The notes: generated from the sequence alone by a model not told the origin. A stretch of DNA of 64,000 bases from Astrobacterium formosum (GCA_030848545.1 JAVDCA010000013.1:123064-187063); one strand, 5' to 3'. Positions 21,806 through 30,361 are shown, counted from the stretch's first letter. Made by a program: numbers and translations.

Positions 21806-22138
21806 ATGCCCTCGATCGCCGCCTATGTGGGTGCGGCCTTCGCCGAGATCGCCGGCTGCTTTGCGTTCTGGGGGTGGCTCAGGCTGGGTAAGCCGGTATG
21901 GTGGCTCGTGCCCGGCATGGTGTCGCTGGCCCTGTTCGCTTGGCTGTTGACCCAGGTGGACGCATCGGCCGCCGGGCGTGCCTACGCGGCCTATGGGGGC
22001 GTCTATATCGCCGCCTCGCTCGTCTGGCTGTGGGTCGTCGAGGGTACGCGGCCGGATCGCTGGGATTTTCTCGGTGCCGCCATCTGCCTCGTCGGCGCCG
22101 GCGTCATCCTGTTCGGCCCGCGGGGCCAAGTCTGCTAG
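21806..22138 (+). CDS. YnfA / UPF0060 family small membrane protein
   Basis: 110 residues with four predicted membrane helices: [58 protein letters not shown] and [30 protein letters not shown] and EGTRPDRWD are family hallmarks. The function is not settled; a relation to small multidrug-type transporters is suggested from fold only. GGGGAGG at 21791-21797 places the start at ATG 21806 rather than 21779. Confidence 0.93.
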   Translation: MPSIAAYVGAAFAEIAGCFAFWGWLRLGKPVWWLVPGMVSLALFAWLLTQVDASAAGRAYAAYGGVYIAASLVWLWVVEGTRPDRWDFLGAAICLVGAGVILFGPRGQVC

Positions 22139-22164
22139 AGGCAGGTTCTTTAGAGGCAGGTCCT
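22136..22164 (+). repeat. 15-bp direct duplication at the ynfA-yqeY junction
   Basis: TAGAGGCAGGTTCTT (22136-22150) is followed directly by TAGAGGCAGGTCCT (22151-22164). The first TAG is the ynfA stop codon. It looks like a recent slippage duplication in the leader of the downstream gene. Confidence 0.7.
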
Positions 22165-22178
22165 CAGAGGTTTAAGTC

Positions 22179-22631
22179 ATGCTGCGCGACGACATCAACA
22201 ACGCCCTCAAGGAGGCCATGAAGGCCAGGAACGAGCACGCGGTCTCGACGCTCCGCATGGTCAATTCGACCATCAAGAACGCCGACATCGAGGCGCGCGG
22301 GCAGGGCAAGGGTCCGCTCGACGATGCCGCGCTGCTCTCCCTGCTCCAGAAGATGATCAAGCAGCGCCAGGAGTCGGTCGAGCTCTACGACAAGGGCGGC
22401 CGGCCGGAGCTCGCCGCCAAGGAGCGCGAGGAGATCGTCATCATCTCCGGCTACCTGCCCAAGCAGATGTCCGACGCCGAGGTCACCGCCGCCATCAAGG
22501 CGGCGATCGCCGAGACCGGTGCTGCCGGCATGAAGGACATGGGCAAGGTGATCGGCGTTCTGAAGGCCAAGCATGCCGGCCAGATGGACTTCGCCAGGGC
22601 GAGCGGCATGGTGAAGGGGCTGCTGCAGTAG
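22179..22631 (+). CDS. GatB/YqeY domain protein
   Basis: 150 residues matching the YqeY family over its full length: the N-terminal helical domain (MLRDDINNALKEAMKARNEH, VSTLRMVNSTIKNADIEARG, LLQKMIKQRQES), then YLPKQMSDAEVTAAIKAAI and the C-terminal tail similar to the tRNA-binding region of GatB (MGKVIGVLKAKHAGQMDFA). It is a cytosolic protein thought to aid tRNA-dependent amidation or an aminoacyl-tRNA-related task; the exact role is unproven. A location near carA and dnaG/rpoD is recalled from relatives; here hemG follows 21 bp later. Confidence 0.93.
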   Translation: MLRDDINNALKEAMKARNEHAVSTLRMVNSTIKNADIEARGQGKGPLDDAALLSLLQKMIKQRQESVELYDKGGRPELAAKEREEIVIISGYLPKQMSDAEVTAAIKAAIAETGAAGMKDMGKVIGVLKAKHAGQMDFARASGMVKGLLQ

Positions 22632-22652
22632 AACTGCCGCAGTAGGAACGCC

Positions 22653-23195
22653 GTGCTGCTCTGCTACGCCACTCGCGACGGCCAGGCCAAGAAGATCGCC
22701 ACCCACGTGGCCACCCGTCTCGCCGCCAAGGGCATCGCGGTCTCGTCGCGGGACTTGGCGACGGACCCGCCATCGCCCGCCGAACTCGCCGCGGCGCCGC
22801 TCGTCGCCGCCGTACTCGCGATCCGCTACGGCAAGCACCTGCCGCAGTCGGCGCGGCTCGTCGAGGCGCTCGCCGCCTGTAACGCCGCGCCGCCGCTCGT
22901 GCTCGCCTCGGTGTGCCTGACGGCGCGCAAGCCCGGCAAGGATACGGCGGAGGGCAATGTCTATCTGCGCAAGTTCATCGCCCGCAACGGCCTCAAGCCC
23001 GTTCTCGCCACCGCCATCGCGGGCCGGCTCGCCTATCCGGGCTACCGCTGGTTCGACCGCCTCGCCATCCGCTTCATCATGTGGGTGACCGGCGGGCCGA
23101 CCGACCCGAGCGTCACGGTCGAGTTCACCGACTGGGCCAAAGTCGACGCATTTGCGGACGACATCGCGACGCTTTGCGCCAAGACGACGAAGTGA
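22653..23195 (+). CDS. hemG: HemG-type flavodoxin-like protoporphyrinogen IX dehydrogenase
   Basis: 180 residues with a GTG start. It aligns along its full length with E. coli HemG: the FMN phosphate loop as YATRDGQAKKIA, then AIRYGKHLP, SVCLTARKPGKDTAEGNVYL, AIAGRLAYPGYRWFDRLAIR, FIMWVTGGPTD and FTDWAKVDAFADDIA. HemG oxidises protoporphyrinogen IX to protoporphyrin IX in heme synthesis, passing electrons to respiratory quinones, and is peripherally membrane-bound. Many alphaproteobacteria use HemJ instead, so this could be an extra enzyme. It probably forms an operon with yqeY (21-bp gap). Confidence 0.85.
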   Translation: MLLCYATRDGQAKKIATHVATRLAAKGIAVSSRDLATDPPSPAELAAAPLVAAVLAIRYGKHLPQSARLVEALAACNAAPPLVLASVCLTARKPGKDTAEGNVYLRKFIARNGLKPVLATAIAGRLAYPGYRWFDRLAIRFIMWVTGGPTDPSVTVEFTDWAKVDAFADDIATLCAKTTK

Positions 23196-23253
23196 TCGTC
23201 GTCCCGAGTTTTGGTCAAAATCAACGTCGGTCGGCGCTACTACCCCTCAACCA

Positions 23254-24168
23254 TCACTCCGGCAGCGGGATGAACTCGCTTTCGCCCGGCACCGTGTCGA
23301 AGCGGCCGGCCTTCCAGTCCGCCTTGGCCTGATCGATGCGATCCTGGCGCGACGACACGAAATTCCACCAGATATGACGCGGCCCGTCCATGACGGCACC
23401 GCCCAGGATCGCGAGCCGGGACGCGGAGACGGCCGTGACGGTGATGCGGTCGCCGGGACGGAACACGAGCAGGCGGCCGGCGGTGAACCGGTCACCCAGA
23501 ATGTCGATCTCGCCGGAGACCAGATAGATGGCGCGCTCTTCGGCATCCGGATCGAGGGGCAGACGGGCACCGGCATCGAGCGAGACGTCGGCGAACAGGG
23601 TGTCCCAGCCGGTCGAAACCGGCGAAGCCGCGCCGAGCATGGAGCCGGCGATGACGCGCACGCGCTTGCCTTCGCCGGTGACGATCGGCAGCGCCTCGGC
23701 ATCGTAATGGGTGAAGCCGGGGGCGGATTCCTCCTCCGCCTTCGACAACGCCACCCAGCACTGCAGGCCGTGCAGCGTGCCGCCCTCATGCCGCCGTTCC
23801 GGCGCCGTTCTTTCCGAATGGGCGATGCCTCGGCCGGCGCTCATCCAGTTCAGCGCGCCGGGGCGGATCGGCAACACGCTGCCGAGGCTGTCCCGATGCA
23901 TGATTTCGCCGGTGAACAGGTAGGTGACGGTCGCAAGGCCAATATGGGGGTGCGGGCGCACGTCCAGGCCGGCGCCGGCACGGAATTCGCCCGGTCCCAT
24001 CTCGTCGAGGAAGATGAACGGTCCCACCATCCGGCGTCGCGCCGACGGCAGGGCGCGATGCACCACGAAGTCGCCGATATCGGTGGTGCGCGGCACGATG
24101 ATCTGTTCGATGGCATCGCAGGCGCGAACGTCGCCCGGGGTGGGATCAGCGGCGGGAAAGAAGCTCAT
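23254..24168 (-). CDS. Pirin family protein
   Basis: 304 residues with two cupin barrels. The N-terminal pirin signature is VGPFIFLDEMGPGEF followed by DVRPHPHIGLATVTYLFTGE and MHRDSLGS; metal ligands are the two His of PHPHIG plus His and Glu in GRGIAHSERT. The C-terminal barrel includes ERAIYLVSGEIDILG. Bacterial pirins are cytosolic metal proteins; some have quercetinase activity and others bind partner proteins. The specific role is unknown. It converges on hemG. Confidence 0.92.
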   Translation of the reverse strand: MSFFPAADPTPGDVRACDAIEQIIVPRTTDIGDFVVHRALPSARRRMVGPFIFLDEMGPGEFRAGAGLDVRPHPHIGLATVTYLFTGEIMHRDSLGSVLPIRPGALNWMSAGRGIAHSERTAPERRHEGGTLHGLQCWVALSKAEEESAPGFTHYDAEALPIVTGEGKRVRVIAGSMLGAASPVSTGWDTLFADVSLDAGARLPLDPDAEERAIYLVSGEIDILGDRFTAGRLLVFRPGDRITVTAVSASRLAILGGAVMDGPRHIWWNFVSSRQDRIDQAKADWKAGRFDTVPGESEFIPLPE

Positions 24169-24372
24169 GATCGGGGGTCCTATCACGGGTGGAGTCGGGA
24201 AGACTACGCAGAGGTTGCAAAGACCGCCAGCGTTGACGCCTTCGGTCGATTGATGCAAACGGGCGGTCCAAAACGTGAAGCGCGATCAGTGGAAGTGATG
24301 AACGGACCTCGAAAGCCAGCGCCGCCCACTTTTCGCCACACGACGCGCTCGCCGAAAGGATGAACGAGCGCA

Positions 24373-25584
24373 GTGATGATCGCAAGACGGCATGTCCTTC
24401 ACGTTTCCGGCTATGATCCGGTGGAGCCGCGGCGCCTGCACCGCCGGTTCAAGCGCGAGCTGGCGATCTTCGCGCGGACCTGGAAGCTTAACGCCACCGT
24501 CTCGGACACACATGCGACCAATACCGGCACGGCCTGGTCGGTGGTGACGGCGGGACCCGACTGGCGGGTCGAGACCGCCTACGAGACGCTGGATTGGGAC
24601 GACATCGTCCGCGGCGATCTCGAAATCCCCATGTTCCGCCGCCTCTGCGACGCCGTGCCGGCGATCGCGGATATCTTTTTCTCGGGAACCGCGTTTCGTT
24701 ACCTCGCCGCGTCCAATCGCTATGCCCTGTTCTTCCTCGTGCCGCTGCTCGAGTTCGCCCTGTTCGCCGCCCTCGCGACATTCTTCGGCCGAACGGTGGC
24801 GGCGGTGCTGCCCTTCGGCGCCGTCACGCAGGCGGTGGTCGCGCTCGTGCTGGCGGTCGCGGGTTTCTTCGTACTGGCGCGCTGGCCGGGTCACTACATG
24901 CGTTTCGACCAGGCGCTCAGCGACTGGGTCTTCGCGCGCGACTACAGGCGCGGCCGCCGTTCCGATATCGACGCCAGGCTCGACGCCTTCGCGTCGCGGC
25001 TGGTCGCCGTCATGCGCGCGCGCGACGTCGACGAGGTGCTCCTGGTCGGCCACAGCCTCGGCTCGTTGCTGGCGGTCGATCTTCTTTGCCGTGCCTTCGA
25101 TCTCGATCCCGATCTCGCCCGCGGCGGGCCGCGGCTTTCGTTCCTCACCATCGGCGCCACCGTGCCGAAGCTGACCCTGCATCCTGGCGGCGGGCACTTC
25201 CGCACCTGCGTGCGCCGGATTGCCGATCATCCCGGCGTCGACTGGGTCGAGTATCAGGCCCGCGACGATGCCATCAGCTTCTACCGGTTCAATCCGGTGA
25301 CGTCGCGTCGCATCGGCGACGATGAGCTGTCCGGCAAGCCGCTGATCCGGCGCGTGCAGATTCACGACATGCTGACCCGCGAATCCTATCGCCGGTACCG
25401 CTGGCGCTTCATGCGCCTTCACTACCAGTTCGTCATGGCCAACGAGTTGCGCGCCGCCTATGACTATTTCATGCTCGCCTGCGGACCGGTCCCGGTCTTG
25501 ACGACCGCCCAGGCGGCCGACGGACCGAACCAGTTGTTCGGGCCGGATGGAGAACTTCTCGCCGCCACGGAAAAAGTGATATGA
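24373..25584 (+). CDS. Membrane-associated alpha/beta-hydrolase-like protein
   Basis: 403 residues. After an N-terminal region (RHVLHVSGYDPVEPRRLHRR) there are two membrane helices (about 116-135 and 145-167). A C-terminal lipase-like region follows with the nucleophile elbow VLLVGHSLGSLLAVDLL (Ser in GHSLGS); an Asp and a late His (for example in QIHDMLTRESY) may complete a triad. Class-3-lipase or serine-esterase activity on lipid is inferred. Its stop overlaps the next gene's start by 4 bp (ATGA), implying translational coupling with the methyltransferase-like membrane protein. The physiological role is not known. Confidence 0.8.
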   Translation: MMIARRHVLHVSGYDPVEPRRLHRRFKRELAIFARTWKLNATVSDTHATNTGTAWSVVTAGPDWRVETAYETLDWDDIVRGDLEIPMFRRLCDAVPAIADIFFSGTAFRYLAASNRYALFFLVPLLEFALFAALATFFGRTVAAVLPFGAVTQAVVALVLAVAGFFVLARWPGHYMRFDQALSDWVFARDYRRGRRSDIDARLDAFASRLVAVMRARDVDEVLLVGHSLGSLLAVDLLCRAFDLDPDLARGGPRLSFLTIGATVPKLTLHPGGGHFRTCVRRIADHPGVDWVEYQARDDAISFYRFNPVTSRRIGDDELSGKPLIRRVQIHDMLTRESYRRYRWRFMRLHYQFVMANELRAAYDYFMLACGPVPVLTTAQAADGPNQLFGPDGELLAATEKVI

Positions 25585-26165
25585 GCGCGGGCATCGCCAA
25601 GATCGTCTGGTGTCTCGGCTGCGTCGCCTGGTTCGTGATCCGCTATCCGCATGCCCGGCGCGCCCGCAAGACCCGCGTGGTCGGCGGCGCCCGCGGCGCG
25701 CGGGAATGGGCCCTGCTGTCGATTTCGCTCTCCGGCCTGGGGGTGCTGCCGTTCGTCTATGTGGCCAGCGGTGCGCCGAAATTCGCCGGTTATGAATTCC
25801 AACCCGTGCTCGGTGTCGCCGGCACGTTTGTCTTTGCGGCCGCGCTTTGGCTGTTCTACCGCACTCACCACGATCTCGGCCGCGCCTGGTCGGTGACGCT
25901 GGAAATCCGCGAGCGGCACGCGTTGGTCACGCACGGCGTATATGCCCGCGTCCGCCATCCCATGTATTCGGCGTTCTTCCTGTGGGCGATCGCGCAGGCG
26001 CTGCTGTTGCCCAATCTCGTCGCCGGCTTGGCCGGGCTCGTGGGCTTCGGGGTCCTGTTCGCCGGCCGCGTCGGCCGCGAGGAGGAGATGATGCTGGAGA
26101 CCTTCGGCGACGAGTACCGCGCCTACATGGCGCGCACCTACCGGCTGGTGCCGGGGGTGTATTGA
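25581..26165 (+). CDS. Isoprenylcysteine carboxyl methyltransferase (ICMT/PEMT)-like membrane protein
   Basis: 194 residues with about five hydrophobic segments. The family signature is THGVYARVRHPMYSAFFLW (RHPxY) with a late FGDEYRAYMART, both of which bind SAM and shape the active site in ICMT/NNMT-like methyltransferases. Bacterial members methylate lipids or small molecules rather than prenylated proteins; the acceptor here is unknown. Coupled to the upstream hydrolase through a 4-bp overlap, it may act on a product of that enzyme. This is inference. Confidence 0.88.
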   Translation: MSAGIAKIVWCLGCVAWFVIRYPHARRARKTRVVGGARGAREWALLSISLSGLGVLPFVYVASGAPKFAGYEFQPVLGVAGTFVFAAALWLFYRTHHDLGRAWSVTLEIRERHALVTHGVYARVRHPMYSAFFLWAIAQALLLPNLVAGLAGLVGFGVLFAGRVGREEEMMLETFGDEYRAYMARTYRLVPGVY

Positions 26166-26170
26166 GTGGA

Positions 26171-26261
26171 CCTCGTCATTGCGAGCGGAGCGAAGCAATC
26201 CAGCTCTTTGCAGCCCGGCCCTGGATTGCTTCGTCGGCTACGCCTCCTCGCAATGACGAGG
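26171..26261. repeat. Dispersed palindromic repeat, family A (copy 1)
   Basis: The ends CCTCGTCATTGCGAG and CTCGCAATGACGAGG are inverted; inner arms GCGAAGCAATCCAG and CTGGATTGCTTCG also pair, giving a long imperfect hairpin. A second copy lies at 32199-32280. Such elements are typical of Bradyrhizobium-like genomes. It sits between two convergent genes and could serve as a transcript end. Confidence 0.85.
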
Positions 26262-26274
26262 CGCGAGCTGGATC

Positions 26275-26541
26275 TCACTTCACATCGAGCGGTGCCGTGC
26301 CCTTGGGCTTGCCGGAGGCGTCGAGCGTGATCTTTTCCACCCGCGCTTCGGCCTGGCGCAGGAGCTCCTCGCAGCGGCGCTTGAGGGCCTCGCCGCGCTC
26401 GTAGATCGCCACCGATTCCTCGAGCGGCACTTTGCCTTCCTCGAGCCGCTTGACGATCGTTTCCAGTTCGTCGATGGCGCTCTCGAAGCTCAGGGTCTCG
26501 ACGTCGGCATGGAGCGCAGATTGGGTGGCAGGTTCGGCCAT
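26275..26541 (-). CDS. xseB: Exodeoxyribonuclease VII small subunit
   Basis: 88 residues with the family core [35 protein letters not shown] and [17 protein letters not shown]. XseB forms a helical hairpin that binds the large subunit XseA in a nuclease acting on single-stranded DNA. The start at ATG 26541 has GGAA upstream; an alternative ATG at 26553 adds four residues. The large subunit is not in this window, and the gene sits 76 bp downstream of tctA on the same strand. Confidence 0.93.
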   Translation of the reverse strand: MAEPATQSALHADVETLSFESAIDELETIVKRLEEGKVPLEESVAIYERGEALKRRCEELLRQAEARVEKITLDASGKPKGTAPLDVK

Positions 26542-26617
26542 GGTCACTTCCATTGGTTCCGGCGGGCCGGCCGGGGTCGGCCCGATTCCATTGCCGCCCT
26601 ATATCGCGTACCGGACG

Positions 26618-28117
26618 CTACTCCGCCAGCGCTTCCTTGCGTTTCCGGAATACCGTCGGCGACATCAGGAGGAGGATCAGCAGCGCCGCGACGCCGAGCA
26701 GGACGGCGCTGATGGGGCGTTGCACGAAAACCGCGAAATCGCCGTCCGACAACAGCATGGCGCGGCGGAAGTTCTCCTCGAGCTGCGGCCCGAGCACGAG
26801 GCCGAGGAGGAGCGGCGCCGGCTCGGCGCCCACCTTGATGAAGAAATAACCGATCACGGCCGAGCCGAGCATCAACCAGATGTTGAAGACGCTGTTGGCG
26901 ATGGCGTAGGTGCCCACGCAGCACAGAAGCGCGATCGCGGGGAACATGAGCCGGTAGGGCACCTTGAGCATGGACACCCAGATGCCGATCAACGGCAGGT
27001 TGATGACCAGCAGCATCAAATTGCCGGTCCACATGGAGGCGATCACACCCCAGACGAGTTGAGGCTGCTCCGTCATGATCTGCGGCCCGGGCTGGATGCC
27101 GTGCATCATCAGGGCGCCGATCATCAGTGCCATCAGGGCATTCGCCGGGATGCCGAGGGTCAGGAGAGGAATGAAGCTGGTCTGCGCGCCGGCATTGTTG
27201 GCGGCCTCGGGACCGGCGACGCCGCGAATGTCGCCCTTGCCGAATTGCGAGGCGTCGCGCGCGACTTTCTTCTCGATCGCATAGGCGGTGAAGGGCGGCA
27301 GCGCCGCGCCGCCGCCCGGCAGGACGCCGAGGATGCAGCCGATGGCGGTGCCGCGGGTCATGGCCGGGAAGGCGGCCTTGAGGTCGGTCCAGCTCGGGAT
27401 GAGGTCGCGGATCTTCTGGCTGACGACGCGGCGTTCGTCGCTGCGCTCCAGATTGGCCATGATCTCGCCCAGCCCGAACATCCCCATGGCGACCGGAACG
27501 AAATCCAGCCCGTCGCTCAGATCGGCGATGCCGAAGGTCATGCGCGGCGCGCCCGAGGAGACATCGATGCCGACGAGGCCGAGCAGCAGGCCGAGCAGCA
27601 CCATGGACAGGGCCTTCATGACCGAACCGTGGGCGAGGACGACGGCGGCCAGAAGCCCGAGCACCAGCAGGCTGAAATACTCGACCGCGGTGAACTTGAG
27701 TGCGAGCGCCGACAACGGCAGCGACAGGAGGCACATCACGATGGTCGCGATGGTGCCGGCGTAGAACGAGGAGATGGCCGCGATGGCGAGCGCCGGGCCG
27801 GCGCGACCCTGGCGCGCCATCTGGTAGCCGTCGAGGCATGTGACGGTCGCGGAGGTTTCGCCCGGGACGTTGACCAGGATGGCGGTGGTCGAGCCGCCGT
27901 ACTGGGCGCCGTAGAATATGCCGGCGAGCAGGATGAAGGCGGAGGTGGGTTCGAGCCCGAAGGTGAACGGCAGCAGCAGCGCCACGGTCGGGATCGGGCC
28001 GATGCCGGGCAGCACCCCGATGGCGGTGCCGATGATGACGCCGGCCAGGCAGAACAGGAGATTGTTGAACTGCAGGGCGGTCGAGAGGCCGAGGGCCAGA
28101 TTGGAGAACAGGTCCAT
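26618..28117 (-). CDS. tctA: Tripartite tricarboxylate transporter, large permease (TctA)
   Basis: 499 residues with about 12 membrane helices. TctA hallmarks: IGTAIGVLPGIGPIPTVALL, AGIFYGAQYGGSTTAILVNV, ILGVLPGGGAALPPFTAY and LLTLGIPANALMALMIGAL. It forms the solute channel of a secondary transporter driven by ion gradients, taking citrate-like or other carboxylates delivered by a TctC protein. It lies 4 bp after tctB and is in the order tctC-tctB-tctA. ATG at 28117. Confidence 0.95.
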   Translation of the reverse strand: MDLFSNLALGLSTALQFNNLLFCLAGVIIGTAIGVLPGIGPIPTVALLLPFTFGLEPTSAFILLAGIFYGAQYGGSTTAILVNVPGETSATVTCLDGYQMARQGRAGPALAIAAISSFYAGTIATIVMCLLSLPLSALALKFTAVEYFSLLVLGLLAAVVLAHGSVMKALSMVLLGLLLGLVGIDVSSGAPRMTFGIADLSDGLDFVPVAMGMFGLGEIMANLERSDERRVVSQKIRDLIPSWTDLKAAFPAMTRGTAIGCILGVLPGGGAALPPFTAYAIEKKVARDASQFGKGDIRGVAGPEAANNAGAQTSFIPLLTLGIPANALMALMIGALMMHGIQPGPQIMTEQPQLVWGVIASMWTGNLMLLVINLPLIGIWVSMLKVPYRLMFPAIALLCCVGTYAIANSVFNIWLMLGSAVIGYFFIKVGAEPAPLLLGLVLGPQLEENFRRAMLLSDGDFAVFVQRPISAVLLGVAALLILLLMSPTVFRKRKEALAE

Positions 28118-28121
28118 GACG

Positions 28122-28589
28122 TCACCACGGCCAAGCCGGGACCGGCAGCGACAGTCCCTTGATGAACAACAGAACGGTGCCGATCGCCATCGCGCCGCCG
28201 AACAGGAGGTTCTCGACGAAGCGGGTTTCGCGGCTGGCGAAGCCGGCGACCACCACCGTCGCCAGCGTGGCGAGGAACAGCCCCATGGTCGGTGCGAGCA
28301 CGCCGAACACCGCGACCGAGGCGACAATGCCGAACACCGCGCGCGGCTGCGGCGGTTCGACCGCCTTGAACTGCGACAGGAGGGACTTGACGACGAAATA
28401 GATCCCGAATCCGGCGATCCCGACCGCGATGGCGCGTGGCATGTAGCCCGGCCCCATATTGGCCGCGGTGCCGATTCGAAGCTTCCAGGTGGCCACCGTC
28501 ATGCCGAACGCGACCGCGAGCATGAACAGGCCGAACAACAGGTCTTGATAGTTCAGGCGCTGTCCCGCCTGCGGTTCGCCGTCGCTCAT
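28122..28589 (-). CDS. tctB: Tripartite tricarboxylate transporter, small membrane subunit (TctB)
   Basis: 155 residues with four predicted helices (LLFGLFMLAVAFGMTVATW; MPRAIAVGIAGFGIYFVVKS; VFGIVASVAVFGVLAPTMGL; ENLLFGGAMAIGTVLLFIKG), matching TctB in size and topology. The IGTAANMGPGYMPR stretch after helix 1 is the conserved TctB loop. It pairs with TctA. Start at 28589 (MSDGEPQAG); the 53-nt upstream extension overlaps no feature but looks unstructured. Confidence 0.9.
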   Translation of the reverse strand: MSDGEPQAGQRLNYQDLLFGLFMLAVAFGMTVATWKLRIGTAANMGPGYMPRAIAVGIAGFGIYFVVKSLLSQFKAVEPPQPRAVFGIVASVAVFGVLAPTMGLFLATLATVVVAGFASRETRFVENLLFGGAMAIGTVLLFIKGLSLPVPAWPW

Positions 28590-28633
28590 GTCGTGCCTGC
28601 TGCTGCCTAGATATCGAACGCAACATGACTCTC

Positions 28634-28746
28634 CCGGCCTCATCCTGAGGAGGGCTCCTCTCGGAGCCCGTCTCGAAGGATGGGGCCGCCCTCGCCCTTC
28701 GAGGCGCGGCCAAGAGGCCGCTCCTCTGGGTGAGGGCGGATGAGAG
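28634..28746. repeat. Dispersed palindromic repeat, family B, within the tct operon
   Basis: The sequence CCTCATCCTGAGGAGG near 28638 and the distal CTCTGGGTGAGGGCGGATGAG form outer imperfect arms; inner arms include GAGCCCGTCTCGAAGGATGG and CGCCCTTCGAGGCGCGG. It resembles palindromic repeats common in Bradyrhizobium relatives. It occupies most of the 166-bp tctC-tctB gap and may trim or attenuate the operon mRNA, leaving more tctC than tctBA message. Confidence 0.7.
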
Positions 28747-28755
28747 TTGTGTCGA

Positions 28756-29736
28756 TCACTCGCCCTTGATGCCCGAGTCCTTGACGACCTTGCCCCAGGT
28801 CGCGATGGAATCGGTGAACCACTTCTTGAATTCCTCAGGCGGACCGAGCTTCACGGTGCCGCCTTGCTCGGCGATCTTCTTGGCGATGTCCGGCTCGGCG
28901 AGGATCTTCTTCATCTCGGCGTTGAGCCGGGCCACCAGTTCGGGCGGCGAGCCGGCGGTCGTCATCAGGCCCTGCCAGGTGCCGGCATCACCGGCGTCGA
29001 AACCGGCTTCCGTGAAGGTCGGCAGGTTGGGGGCATTCTTGAGCCGCTCGGGGCCCGACACCGCGAGGCCGACCAACTGGCCGTTGGTCACGAAAGGCAG
29101 GGTGGCGGTGGCGCCGTTGAAGATCGCCATGCTCTCGCCCGCGACCACCGCGCGGGTCGCCGCCGCACCGCCCTTGTAGGGCACGTGCTTCCACTGCAGC
29201 CCGAGCGCCTTGGAGATGCGCACCGGCGTGACGTGGTTGAAGCCGCCGATGCCCGAATTGGCGACTGCGAGCTTGCCGGGATTGGCCTTGGAATAGTCGA
29301 TCAGGTCCTTGACCGATTTGATGTTGGCGGCCGGCGCTACCGCCAGCACATAGGGCGCGAACATGATCATGCCGACCGGGGCGAGATCCTTCTCGACATT
29401 GAAAGTCAGCCCGGGGAAGACGCTCGGCGCCAGCGCCAGCGTGCCGACATCGAGCAGGAGAAGCGTGTGGCCGTCCTTGGCCGCCTTGGCGACCGCATCG
29501 GCGCCGAGATTGCCGGACGCGCCGGGCTTGTTCTCGACCACGACGGGTTGGCCGACGGCCGCCTGCAGCTTGGGGGCGATCAGTCGGGCGAGAATATCGG
29601 ACGTGCCGCCGGGAGCGTAGGGCACGACGATGCGCACCGCGTGCGAGAAATTCTGCGCCTGCGCGCTCGCTCCCAGGAACGCCGTCGCCATGGCGGCGGC
29701 GAATGCCAGCCTGATCATCGGTCTCGTCATCGGCAT
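28756..29736 (-). CDS. tctC: Tripartite tricarboxylate transporter substrate-binding protein (TctC/Bug family)
   Basis: 326 residues. A signal peptide MPMTRPMIRLAFAAAMATAF (cleavage near SAQAQ) is followed by the Bug fold: VRIVVPYAPGGTSDILARLI, VVVENKPGASGNLGADAVAK, the WKHVPYKGGAAATRAVVAGE segment and a C-terminal AEQGGTVKLGPPEEFKKWF. Periplasmic Bug proteins bind carboxylates through two water molecules; the ligand cannot be read from sequence. First gene of tctCBA, with GGAGAG before the ATG at 29736. Confidence 0.94.
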   Translation of the reverse strand: MPMTRPMIRLAFAAAMATAFLGASAQAQNFSHAVRIVVPYAPGGTSDILARLIAPKLQAAVGQPVVVENKPGASGNLGADAVAKAAKDGHTLLLLDVGTLALAPSVFPGLTFNVEKDLAPVGMIMFAPYVLAVAPAANIKSVKDLIDYSKANPGKLAVANSGIGGFNHVTPVRISKALGLQWKHVPYKGGAAATRAVVAGESMAIFNGATATLPFVTNGQLVGLAVSGPERLKNAPNLPTFTEAGFDAGDAGTWQGLMTTAGSPPELVARLNAEMKKILAEPDIAKKIAEQGGTVKLGPPEEFKKWFTDSIATWGKVVKDSGIKGE

Positions 29737-29962
29737 CTCTCCTCCGTGAGACGCCGTCCGCGATGCCGTCGGAGAGCCCGGGCCGGGACGGCGATCGCGA
29801 AATGATAGGCACGGTTTTGATCCGCGTCTAAGCCGGATTCGGCATCGATCAATGCTCTCAGTGGATTGATCCGTTGCGGGGGTGAGCCATCGACGGGCGG
29901 GCCCGGGCCACCATACCGAGGCCATCCACGGCGGCGGATACCCTATGAGGCGCAAACGAAAC

Positions 29963-29987
29963 GAGGCCGCCCCGGTGAGGCGGCCTC
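29963..29987 (-). terminator. Hairpin downstream of the 27-residue peptide gene
   Basis: A perfect 9-bp stem GAGGCCGCC/GGCGGCCTC (29963-29971 with 29979-29987) has a 7-nt loop. On the minus strand it is followed by GTTTCGTTTG, a weak U-rich tail. It separates the small-peptide gene from tctC. Confidence 0.5.
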
Positions 29988-30129
29988 TCGTTCCTGCGGC
30001 AGAACAGAACCTGTCAATCACAGGTGCTGCCGAAGTGGTTTTGTCAAAGCGCGGTCGATAATCCGGTCCGTGATGAAATACCGATTGGTGCGGTCAGGTC
30101 GGCGCGCGCCGGCGTGACTCCTCATCGCC

Positions 30130-30213
30130 TCAGCTCAAGCCGCCGAATGCCCAGATCAGGAGAATGATCGGCAGCGGAATTCCGATGAGCCACAGCAGCA
30201 ATCCACGTCCCAT
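30130..30213 (-). CDS. 27-residue hydrophobic membrane peptide
   Basis: A short gene whose product starts MGRGLLLWLIGIPLPIILLI and ends WAFGGLS. Almost the whole length is one membrane helix with a GIPLP kink. A perfect AGGAGG ribosome site lies 6 nt before the ATG at 30213, and a hairpin terminator-like structure follows. Very similar tiny MGRGLLLWL-type proteins are recalled from many Rhizobiales. Function unknown. The strong ribosome site and plausible topology argue for real expression. Confidence 0.75.
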   Translation of the reverse strand: MGRGLLLWLIGIPLPIILLIWAFGGLS

Positions 30214-30361
30214 GTGAGCCTCCTTCGTGGGTGACCATCGCGGCCCGCAAGGTGCCCCCTGCAAAGCCATGCGAGTTGCGGTGTCAACCGGCGCGGAGGC
30301 CAAAAGTTCCCGTCCCGGCCGAGGGGCGGGATAACGCGGGGCGACCTGACGGGACATCCGA

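Noticed and set aside
26432..28162. 576-codon plus-strand frame opposite tctA
   Set aside because: Strongly His/Asp/Gln/Gly/Arg-biased shadow of tctA, which has full family motifs on the minus strand.
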